Made by a program: the position numbers and the translations under genes | Shown: positions 1 to 5,879 of the stretch, piece by piece | Numbering within the stretch: position 1 is the first letter of the stretch | Layout: every line of letters begins with the position of its first letter | Assembly (NCBI GenBank): GCA_046758905.1 | Contig: JBHIBC010000095.1 | Location: forward strand, 1-8,939 | Reading direction: 5' to 3' | DNA: 8,939 nt | DNA from: JBHIBC01 sp046758905 | GTDB taxonomy: Bacteria > Acidobacteriota > Polarisedimenticolia > Gp22-AA2 | Notes under the pieces: model-generated | What the model was told of the DNA's origin: nothing | The model's input: the letters and a program-made list of their open reading frames with translations, nothing else | The model's database searches: none

Positions 1-1
1 G

Positions 2-28
2 GAAAATGCCCGACGAGCGTGCGGATGG
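2..28 (+). repeat. Left terminal inverted repeat of the IS
   Basis: Matches the reverse complement of 1201-1227 at 24 of 27 positions. The mismatches are at base 15 (G versus A) and bases 22-23 (CG versus GT). The conserved outer core is GAAAATGCCCGAC, followed by AGCGTG and GATGG. It lies 11 bp beyond the transposase stop codon. Confidence 0.9.
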
Positions 29-39
29 GGGATATCGGG

Positions 40-1047
40 TCAGGGAGGGGTGAAGTGGCGGAGTGCCGTCCAGTCCTGCCTCCAGGCCAGGACCTCCTCC
101 AGGCGATAGGGGCGTGGGGCGAGGCCGAGGGCCTGGGCGGGGGTGGTCCGGGTGCGGTTGGTGATGCCGCGGCAGAAGTTGGCCCACAGCGCGGCGATGG
201 CGAGGTGGGCCTGCAAGGCGGCGCGGCGCTTGCTGACGCACCAGGTGCGGCGGCGCAGGCGGGCCAGGAAGTGCCGCAGGCGGGCGTTGGTGTGATTGAT
301 CGGGAACAGGGGGTTGGAGCGGTCCCGTGGGGCGGCGGCGGAGTGGGGGCGCCAGAGGAAGCGCCGGCCGAAGAGGTCGCGGCCGAGGCGGGCATAGAGG
401 GGCTTGTGGTCGGAGTCCAGGACGACGGGTCGGGGGGAGGGGACGAGGGGGCGCAGGCGGGCGAGGACCTGGCGGACGGCGGGGGCGGAGTGCGAAGGGC
501 GGCGGCCGTGGCGGGCCTCGTGGCGGGCCCGGAGGCGGCGCTGGCGGGGGCTTAGACGGCCCTTGCGGCGCAGCGGGCCGACGGCGGTGGCGATGAGGAA
601 CAGCGAGGCGCGGTCGATGAGGACCGGGACGGTGACCGGCTGGTAGCGGTTGGACTCGAAGGACTCGAGCTCGTCGAGCTGAAAGGGGCCGGGCAGCGCG
701 GCGCGGGAGAGGCGGTGGATCTGGAAGCGGGCGGCGTGGCGGGCGAGCCACGCGAAGCGGTGCTCCACGGTGCGGCGGGCGACCTTGAGGACCCGGGCGG
801 CCTGGCGCAGGCCGACGCAGGAGACCATGAGGTGGAGAAAGGGGGCGTTGAGGGAGGGCTTCTTGTGGTACCGGTCGGCCCGGAAGGACTGCCGGGAGAA
901 GCGGCGCAGGCAGACGCGGCAGCGGAAGCGCGGCACCGGATGGCTGCGACAGCGGGGGCGGTAGTGGCCGTCGCGCAGGAAGAACCGGCCCCGGGGACGA
1001 CGATGGGCCTGACAGGCTGGATAGGGACAGCGGAAGGGAACGAACAT
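40..1047 (-). CDS. IS1-like transposase (335 aa)
   Basis: Catalyses transposition of the surrounding IS. The protein is strongly basic. Seen: an N-terminal zinc ribbon with cysteines C7, C12, C33, C43 and C46; a helix-turn-helix around residues 79-105 (GLRQAARVLKVARRTVEHR); a catalytic-core start at LDELESFE (D125); a second acidic site VVLDSD (D211/D213); and a C-terminal block NHTNARLRHFLARLRRRTW (251-269) followed by SKRR. This block resembles the ERxN...RLxRKTxCFSK region of IS1 transposases, but the Glu expected as third catalytic residue is Asn251. I recall related transposases of high-GC bacteria with the same NHT, so this may be a family trait rather than a defect. The ATG at 1047 was chosen because GAGGAGG lies 7 nt upstream and the zinc ribbon begins right after it; the frame stays open to 1200, but the extra N-terminus is low-complexity. 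No frameshift or internal stop is present. Confidence 0.88.
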   Translation of the reverse strand: MFVPFRCPYPACQAHRRPRGRFFLRDGHYRPRCRSHPVPRFRCRVCLRRFSRQSFRADRYHKKPSLNAPFLHLMVSCVGLRQAARVLKVARRTVEHRFAWLARHAARFQIHRLSRAALPGPFQLDELESFESNRYQPVTVPVLIDRASLFLIATAVGPLRRKGRLSPRQRRLRARHEARHGRRPSHSAPAVRQVLARLRPLVPSPRPVVLDSDHKPLYARLGRDLFGRRFLWRPHSAAAPRDRSNPLFPINHTNARLRHFLARLRRRTWCVSKRRAALQAHLAIAALWANFCRGITNRTRTTPAQALGLAPRPYRLEEVLAWRQDWTALRHFTPP

Positions 1048-1052
1048 CGGAA

Positions 1053-1081
1053 CGCCTCCTCGAATGAGCTCCGCGGAGGCG
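1053..1081 (-). promoter_or_regulatory. Hairpin over the transposase ribosome-binding site
   Basis: On the transposase mRNA, CGCCTCC (1081-1075) is perfectly complementary to GGAGGCG (1059-1053), leaving a 15-nt loop. The 3' arm contains the Shine-Dalgarno GGAGG that lies 7 nt before the ATG at 1047, so the folded form would hide the ribosome-binding site. Shine-Dalgarno masking is a known way for insertion sequences such as IS10 and IS200 to limit transposase made from outside transcripts. Whether it works that way here is inference. Confidence 0.45.
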
Positions 1082-1200
1082 GAAGAAAGAAGCGTGCCGG
1101 GAGGGCGAGAGGCCGAGACGCCCCGGACCCGAGGCCCGGCACCGCCGCCTTCCGGCCGAGGGCGAACGCCGCCCGCCGCTCCGGGATCGCCGGCGGACAT

Positions 1201-1227
1201 CCATCACCACGCTTGTCGGGCATTTTC
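1201..1227 (-). repeat. Right terminal inverted repeat of the IS
   Basis: Read on the minus strand, this begins GAAAATGCCCGAC and pairs with the left repeat at 2-28. It is the end nearest the transposase start. Only 13 bp separate it from the ATG of the downstream acyl-CoA synthetase gene. Confidence 0.9.
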
Positions 1228-1240
1228 TGATCGGCACAGC

Positions 1241-2773
1241 ATGGATCCCTTCCACCTTCTCCCCACGGCCTGCCGCCTTCGACCCCGGGCGCCGACGATC
1301 AGATGCGCCGGCGCCGCGTTGCGCTACGACGATCTCCGCCGTCTCGCGGAGCGGATGGTCCGGGAGGTGCAGCGGGCCGGCGCGGGGGCCGGCGACCGGG
1401 TCGCTGCGCTCTTCCGCAACTGCCACCTGTATCTCGCCTGCTATTTCGGGGCCCTGCAGGGCGGCTTCGTCCTGGTACCCCTGAACCTGCGGCTTCATCC
1501 CGCCGAGAAACGCGGGATCCTGGGGCACAGCGGATCGCGGGCGCTTGTCGGCGAGCCGTCGCTGATGGCGCCGCTTTTGGGCGAGGCGCCGCGCTCCATG
1601 GAGGGCGGCTGGGCGGTCGCGCCCCTCGACCCGAAGGACGAGGCCCGCGATCCTCTCATGCCGGGCGACGCCGCGCATCTCTATTACACGAGCGGGACGA
1701 CCGGGCGTCCGAAGGGCGTCGTCCTCACGCGCGCGAACCTGGCGGCGCACGTGGAGATGACGCTGGACGAGCTGGAGATCACCGAACGGGACGTCTGGCT
1801 GCACGCCGCGCCGATGTTCCACCTCGCCGACGCCTGGGCGGTCTGGACGGTGACCGCGGTCGCGGGGACGCACGTAATGCTGCCGCGCTACGGGGCCGCC
1901 GCGGTGCTCGATCTGCTCGAGCGTGAAGGGGTGACGATCACCAACCTGGTGCCGACGATGCTGACGGAGCTGCTCGCCGAGGCGGCGAGGAGAGGACGAA
2001 AGCCGCCCTCGCTCCGCCTCCTGCTGAGCGGTGGAGCCCCGATGCCGCGGCGCGCTGTCGCGCGGGTCGCCGAGGTCCTCGGGTGCCCCTACGCGCAGAC
2101 CTACGGTCTCACCGAGACCTCTCCCTTCCTCACCTTCTCGCTGCTCGGCGCCCGGCAGCGACGCCTGCCCGTCGCGGAGCGGCTGAGGCTGCTGGCGCGG
2201 GCCGGGCGGCCGGCGCGCGGGATTCGGCTGCGGGTGGTGCGTTTCGGTCCCCGCGGGGAGATGACCGACGTGCCTCCCGACGACGCCACGGTCGGGGAGG
2301 TCGTGGTTCGCGGCCCGACGGTCACTCCCGGGTACTGGCGTGATCCGGCGTCCACCCGCGAGGCGTTCCGCGACGGCTGGTTCCGCACCGGCGATCTGGG
2401 GACGCTCAACGGCGACGGCTCGCTGAACCTGGTCGATCGGGCCAAGGACGTGATCGTCACCGGCGGCGAGACGGTCTACAGCGCCGAGGTGGAGCACCTC
2501 CTGCACGACCACCCGGCGGTGCGGGAGGCTGCGGTCTTCGGCGTCCCGCACCGGGTTTGGGGCGAGTCGGTGCGGGCGGCGGTGGTCCTGAGCGCCCCGG
2601 GCGCCGCGAGGGCCGAGGAGCTGGTCGCCTTCTGTCGCGGGCGGATCGCGCGCTTCAAGTGCCCGCGGGGCGTCGACCTCCTCCCGGAGCTGCCGCGCAC
2701 CGGGTCGGGCAAGATCGACAAGAAGGCCCTTCGCGCGCCCTTCTGGCGCGGCCGGGACCGCGGGATCAACTGA
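1241..2773 (+). CDS. Acyl-CoA synthetase (AMP-dependent synthetase/ligase)
   Basis: Class I adenylate-forming enzyme that activates a carboxylic acid, probably a medium- or long-chain fatty acid, to acyl-AMP and then acyl-CoA in the cytoplasm. All core motifs are present in order: the P-loop YTSGTTGRPK (149-158), YGLTETSP (288-295), FRTGDLG (381-387) with the ribose-binding Asp385, and GSGKIDKKAL with the catalytic-type Lys491 near the C-terminus. The 510-aa length is normal for the family. The N-terminus (LRPRAPTIRCAGAALRYDDL) aligns with typical family starts, so the protein looks intact. The ATG at 1241 is the first start outside the IS; the frame remains open back to 1064, inside the element. 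No Shine-Dalgarno is visible in the 13 bp between IS and ATG, so expression probably depends on the IS or on read-through. It converges on the dinG-like gene. Substrate cannot be told from sequence. Confidence 0.92.
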   Translation: MDPFHLLPTACRLRPRAPTIRCAGAALRYDDLRRLAERMVREVQRAGAGAGDRVAALFRNCHLYLACYFGALQGGFVLVPLNLRLHPAEKRGILGHSGSRALVGEPSLMAPLLGEAPRSMEGGWAVAPLDPKDEARDPLMPGDAAHLYYTSGTTGRPKGVVLTRANLAAHVEMTLDELEITERDVWLHAAPMFHLADAWAVWTVTAVAGTHVMLPRYGAAAVLDLLEREGVTITNLVPTMLTELLAEAARRGRKPPSLRLLLSGGAPMPRRAVARVAEVLGCPYAQTYGLTETSPFLTFSLLGARQRRLPVAERLRLLARAGRPARGIRLRVVRFGPRGEMTDVPPDDATVGEVVVRGPTVTPGYWRDPASTREAFRDGWFRTGDLGTLNGDGSLNLVDRAKDVIVTGGETVYSAEVEHLLHDHPAVREAAVFGVPHRVWGESVRAAVVLSAPGAARAEELVAFCRGRIARFKCPRGVDLLPELPRTGSGKIDKKALRAPFWRGRDRGIN

Positions 2774-2826
2774 GACTTCGGGCGGCGACCGGCGCCGGGC
2801 TCATCCCGACGGGGGCTCCGCGCGGT

Positions 2827-2871
2827 GCTCAGGCCCTGAATGGAGCTCAGGCCGCGCGCGGTGCTCAGGCC
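2827..2871. repeat. 18-bp tandem repeat at the dinG stop codon
   Basis: GCTCAGGCC occurs three times at an exact 18-bp period (2827-2835, 2845-2853, 2863-2871), with more diverged sequence between the cores. It occupies the gap between two convergent genes and overlaps the dinG-like stop codon (2865-2867). Because 18 is a multiple of three, each core gives TGA in the dinG frame (2865-2867, 2847-2849, 2829-2831). The first two cores can also form a weak hairpin (GGC...CTGA with TCAGGCC). There is no T-run, so I do not call an intrinsic terminator. Confidence 0.7.
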
Positions 2872-4940
2872 CCGCCACGATCCCCGGCGCAGAAGCGCCG
2901 GACCTTCTCCATGGAGTCGGTGCGCGGACAGGGAGGGAGCGACTCGAGGAAGGCGGCGCCGTAGGCGCGGGTGAGGAGGCGGGGGTCGAGCACCGCCACC
3001 AGACCGCGGTCCTCGCGGCTGCGGATGAGCCGGCCGAACCCCTGCCGGAAGGTCAGGATGGCGTCCGGCAGGGCGTCCTCGGTGAAAGGGTCCAGCCCGC
3101 GGCCCCTCAGCAGCTCGGCACGCGCCTGCGCCAGCGGGTGATCGGGGACCTCGAACGGCAGGCGCGTGAGGATGACGCAGCGCAGGGCCTCGCCCGCGAC
3201 GTCCACGCCCTGCCAGAACGTCAGCGTCCCGAGGAGCACCCCCCGGCGGGTCGACCGGAACGCGTCGAGGATCGACGAGGCGGCCCCCCGCTCGTGCCGG
3301 AACAGCGGCATCCCCTCGAGCGCGGGGTCGCGTCGGAGCGAGTCGTGCACCCGGTTCAGGAGCGCGTACGAAGTGAACAGGATGAAGGCGCCGCCGTCGG
3401 AGGCGAGCAGAAGACGGCGGCACTCGTCCACGACGGCGCGGGCATACTCGCCCGGCGGCCCCGCCGGATCCGGCATGGTGGGAGGCAGATAGAGCAACAC
3501 CTGGCTGCGGAAGTCGAACGGCGAGCCGAGGGCGATCTCCTCCGCGGCCGTGATCCCGAGGCGGCGCCGCAGGTGCGCGAACGACCCGGCGGCCGTCAGG
3601 GTGGCCGAGGTCAGGACCACGGAACGCGCTCCCTCGAAGAGGCGCTGGCGCAAGGTCGGGGCCACCTCCACGGGGGCCATGCGCAGCGTCGCCCCGCCGC
3701 CGCCCCCCGGAGGCGGCTCGACCCAGTAGACCGACTCCCCCCGGCTCTGGGTCAGGAACAGGGTGAGCCGCTCGCGCAGGTCCCGCGCCCGCGCGGCGAG
3801 GGCGCCGAAGGCCATCGAATCGACGGCGGTGGGGGCCTTCCGTCCGGCCGCGTCGAGCTCCTCCTCGAGGTCGAGCAGCGGGGCGCGCAGCCGATCCTGC
3901 ACGAGCCCGGGGCGGGTCAGCCGGACGGGCGGGCCCGGGCCGTTCGCGCGCCCCCCTGAGCCCCCGGCGGGGGAGCGGGGTGGGAGCAGGGCGGCGGCCT
4001 CCCGGCGGACCTCTTCGAAGAACAGCCTCGCCTCGCCGTCCACCCGCTCGACCGCGGACCGCAGGGCCGACGTCTCGGCCGGGGCGGTCCGGCGCCGGGC
4101 CCGGCGCCACCCCCCGCGCCGTCCGGTCCCGTCCCGGAGCCCCGCGTCGGCCCGCAGGCGCGCCACCGCCCGGTCGGAGACCGAGGCCCCGAGCTGCGCG
4201 CAGGCCACCTCCTCGAGCCGGTGCGCTTCGTCGAGGATCGCCGCACCGTGAGGCGGCAGGATCCAGCCGCCCGCGGCGAGGTCGAGAAGGAACAACGCGT
4301 GGTTGACGATCAGCAGGTGCGCCTCGCGCGAGCGGGCCAGGTCGCGGCGGTACAGGCACGACTCCCAGAAGGGGCCGCGCGGGCCCAGGCAGATATCGCG
4401 CTCGCGTCGCACGCGGCTCCAGATCCGGTCGGGGACCCTCATCGGGATCCCGGAGCGCAGTCCCGTGGGGCCCGTCTCCGCGTACCGCGCGAGCGCCCGC
4501 AGGGCGGCGGTCTCCCGGGGATCGAACAGGTCCTCGCCCGCGGCAAGCGCCTCAGCAAGCCGCTGCACGCACAGGTAGTTCTCCGCGCCCATCAGCAGGG
4601 CGTGACGGAAGGCGATCCCCAGAGGCTCCAGGGCGCGCTGTAGGACCGGCAGGTCCTTGCGGACGAGCTGCTCCTGCAATGCCCGGGTGTGCGTCGAGAT
4701 GACGATGCGCCGCTCGTCGGGCCCGGCCGCCGTCCCCCGTGTCGCCCACAGCACGGCGGGGACGAGGTAGGCGAACGACTTGCCGACGCCGGTCCCCGCC
4801 TCCACCAGGAGGTGTCGTCCCGAGTCCAGGGCCGCGAGGGTCGCGGCGGCCATTCGCTCCTGCTCGGGTCGGGGCTCGAACCCCGGCAGGGATCGGGCCA
4901 GGGGCCCGTCGCGGGCGAAGACCGCACGTAGGTCGCACAT
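2865..4940 (-). CDS. dinG: DinG/XPD-family ATP-dependent DNA helicase
   Basis: Superfamily 2 helicase related to E. coli DinG and YoaA, which unwind DNA 5'-3' in repair and resolve R-loops and similar structures. Seen: RPEQ (24-27), Walker A AGTGVGKS (48-55, Lys54), motif Ia STHTRALQEQL (82-92), DEAH box (237-240), motif III TSAT (444-447), motif V GTLTFWQGVDVAGEAL (571-586) and motif VI QGFGRLIRSRED (633-644). The 691-aa length fits DinG without the exonuclease domain found in some Firmicutes forms. The iron-sulfur region has C124, C184 and C195, but residue 189 is Gly where the family has Cys (CLGxxC becomes CLGPRG), so only three of four cluster ligands remain. The start at 4940 has GGGGGAG just upstream and lies 12 bp after the sirB1-like stop, suggesting one transcript. 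Family assignment is secure; whether the cluster is lost is inference. Confidence 0.93.
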   Translation of the reverse strand: MCDLRAVFARDGPLARSLPGFEPRPEQERMAAATLAALDSGRHLLVEAGTGVGKSFAYLVPAVLWATRGTAAGPDERRIVISTHTRALQEQLVRKDLPVLQRALEPLGIAFRHALLMGAENYLCVQRLAEALAAGEDLFDPRETAALRALARYAETGPTGLRSGIPMRVPDRIWSRVRRERDICLGPRGPFWESCLYRRDLARSREAHLLIVNHALFLLDLAAGGWILPPHGAAILDEAHRLEEVACAQLGASVSDRAVARLRADAGLRDGTGRRGGWRRARRRTAPAETSALRSAVERVDGEARLFFEEVRREAAALLPPRSPAGGSGGRANGPGPPVRLTRPGLVQDRLRAPLLDLEEELDAAGRKAPTAVDSMAFGALAARARDLRERLTLFLTQSRGESVYWVEPPPGGGGGATLRMAPVEVAPTLRQRLFEGARSVVLTSATLTAAGSFAHLRRRLGITAAEEIALGSPFDFRSQVLLYLPPTMPDPAGPPGEYARAVVDECRRLLLASDGGAFILFTSYALLNRVHDSLRRDPALEGMPLFRHERGAASSILDAFRSTRRGVLLGTLTFWQGVDVAGEALRCVILTRLPFEVPDHPLAQARAELLRGRGLDPFTEDALPDAILTFRQGFGRLIRSREDRGLVAVLDPRLLTRAYGAAFLESLPPCPRTDSMEKVRRFCAGDRGGA

Positions 4941-4952
4941 CGCTCCCCCGGG

Positions 4953-5798
4953 TCAGTTCATGCGCGGCGCGAGCCGGGCGATGCTGTCCAGGCGGGCCCG
5001 GACCGCCGCGGCGTCGGGCGCGTCGGGCGCCGCCTCGAGGTAGGAGGCCAGGTCCTCCGCGGCCTGCGCGAAGCAGGCGAGACGGTAATAGAACAGCCCG
5101 CGGTCGCGGATCCCGGAAGGGCGTTCGGGGTGGACGCAGATCAGCAGCTCCTGCGCGTTCAAGGCCCGGTGGTAGTCTCGCCGCCCCTGGTAGATGATCT
5201 TGAGGTTGTTCAGCACCCGCTCGATGATCTCGCGCTTGCGGGCGCGCCGCAGGAACTCGGGGCGGAACTCCATCTGTCCCCGGAACGTCTCCTCGATGAG
5301 GCGCCGGCACTCGCGGGCCGACAGGATCTGGCCGCGGTTGAACGGGTCGATCAGCACGTCCGTGGCGACCTCACGCCCCATGTACCGGACCAGGAAGTGG
5401 CCGGGGAAGGAGACGCCCGCGAGGGGGATCCCGGCCCGCCGCCCCACCTCGATGTAGACGGTGGACAGCGAGATGGGGATGCCGAGACGGCGGTCCAGCA
5501 CGTCGTTCAGGAACGAGTTCCGCGGGTCGTAGTACTCCCCGCGGTTGCCCCGGAACCCCATCTCGTCGAACAGCAGGCGGTTCAGGTGGGCGATCCGGCC
5601 GGTGAACACCTCGCCCCCGCGCAGCCGGGAGCGCACCGCCCCCGCCATCCCGTCGAGGCGGGCCAGGTAATCCCCGACCTGCAGGCCCGGGTACTCCTCG
5701 CGCGCGATCAACAGCGAGGCCTGCGCTAGGTCGATCGCCTCGTCGGGCAACGACATGATCTCCGCGAAGGCCCTGCGTGAGCCGATCTCTCGCGCCAT
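4953..5798 (-). CDS. SirB1-type transglutaminase-like/TPR protein
   Basis: Member of the SirB1 / Transglut_core2 family, a widespread cytoplasmic protein of uncertain biochemical role. In some gammaproteobacteria, relatives sit near prfA/prmC and are linked to regulation. Seen: a helical N-terminus (1-75), the core with NSFLNDVLDRRLGIPISLSTVYIEVGRRAG split across 94-123, FPGHFLVR (131-138, His134) and the IDPF motif (150-153, Asp151). A C-terminal TPR-like helical region (about 190-275) follows, with NNLKIIYQ and LICVHPERP. The transglutaminase Cys position appears to be Ser in PISLS, as is usual in this family, so transglutaminase activity is unlikely. The ATG at 5798 was chosen because GAGGTG lies 5 nt upstream; a TTG in frame at 5849 would add 17 residues but falls on the promoter region. 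It is the first gene of a two-gene unit with dinG. Confidence 0.88.
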   Translation of the reverse strand: MAREIGSRRAFAEIMSLPDEAIDLAQASLLIAREEYPGLQVGDYLARLDGMAGAVRSRLRGGEVFTGRIAHLNRLLFDEMGFRGNRGEYYDPRNSFLNDVLDRRLGIPISLSTVYIEVGRRAGIPLAGVSFPGHFLVRYMGREVATDVLIDPFNRGQILSARECRRLIEETFRGQMEFRPEFLRRARKREIIERVLNNLKIIYQGRRDYHRALNAQELLICVHPERPSGIRDRGLFYYRLACFAQAAEDLASYLEAAPDAPDAAAVRARLDSIARLAPRMN

Positions 5799-5818
5799 CC
5801 TCACACCTCGATAGGGTG

Positions 5819-5849
5819 ATCTTACCCGCTCCGGCGGGATGATTGACAA
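5819..5849 (-). promoter_or_regulatory. Possible promoter of sirB1-like/dinG unit
   Basis: On the minus strand, TTGTCA (5849-5844) is followed after 19 bp by TAAGAT (5824-5819). The boxes match the sigma70 consensus at 5/6 and 4/6, but the spacing is longer than ideal. Predicted transcription would start about 14 nt before the ATG at 5798, giving a short leader that still holds the GAGGTG ribosome-binding site. The -35-like box overlaps that of the divergent MFS promoter. A small inverted repeat, CCCGC-TCCG-GCGGG (5825-5838), lies in the spacer and could be an operator. Confidence 0.4.
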
Positions 5850-5871
5850 CCCCGTGGGGCGACTCTATCCT
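5843..5871 (+). promoter_or_regulatory. Sigma70-type promoter of the MFS gene
   Basis: A perfect TTGACA (5843-5848), a 17-bp spacer and TATCCT (5866-5871, 4/6 to TATAAT). In DNA this GC-rich the combination is unlikely to be chance. The expected start point is 5878-5880, and the only purine there is A5880, the first base of the ATG of the MFS gene. No Shine-Dalgarno precedes that ATG. The transcript is therefore predicted to be leaderless. The spacer contains CCCC-GT-GGGG (5850-5859). Confidence 0.7.
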
Positions 5872-5879
5872 CGCGCCCC

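Larger units (their letters stand above)
2..1227 (-). mobile_element. Complete IS1-like insertion sequence, ~1226 bp
   Basis: Both ends are visible as 27-bp imperfect terminal inverted repeats (24 of 27 positions match) that enclose one transposase gene and about 150 bp of non-coding sequence upstream of it. The outermost shared sequence is GAAAATGCCCGAC. The left terminus is at base 2 of the window, so the left flank, and with it any target-site duplication, cannot be seen; the right flank begins TGATCGGCA. Base 1 (G) does not match its counterpart at 1228, which fixes the ends at 2 and 1227. Base composition is as GC-rich as the neighbouring genes, so the element looks adapted to this kind of genome. 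Assignment to an IS1-like group rests on the transposase only. Confidence 0.88.

Noticed and set aside
19..1230. Several plus-strand open frames across the IS
   Set aside because: They are Gly/Ala/Arg-rich antisense shadows of the transposase. The minus-strand frame has the zinc ribbon, helix-turn-helix and catalytic blocks.
1064..1240. N-terminal extension of the acyl-CoA synthetase frame by 59 residues to an ATG at 1064
   Set aside because: The extension lies inside the IS, crosses its right inverted repeat and is low-complexity. The family N-terminus begins after the ATG at 1241.
2774..2864. Intrinsic terminator between the convergent synthetase and dinG genes
   Set aside because: There is a loop-less palindrome CCGGCGCCGG (2789-2798) and weak hairpins in the repeat, but no T-run on either strand, so no terminator can be supported.
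2827..2871. CRISPR-like array
   Set aside because: The repeated core is only 9 bp with 9-bp intervals, too short for CRISPR repeats and spacers, and no cas gene is present.
2476..4359. Long minus-strand open frame of 627 codons
   Set aside because: It is Arg/Pro/Gly-rich with no domain and is antisense or out of frame to the well-supported synthetase and DinG genes. Such frames are common in GC-rich DNA.
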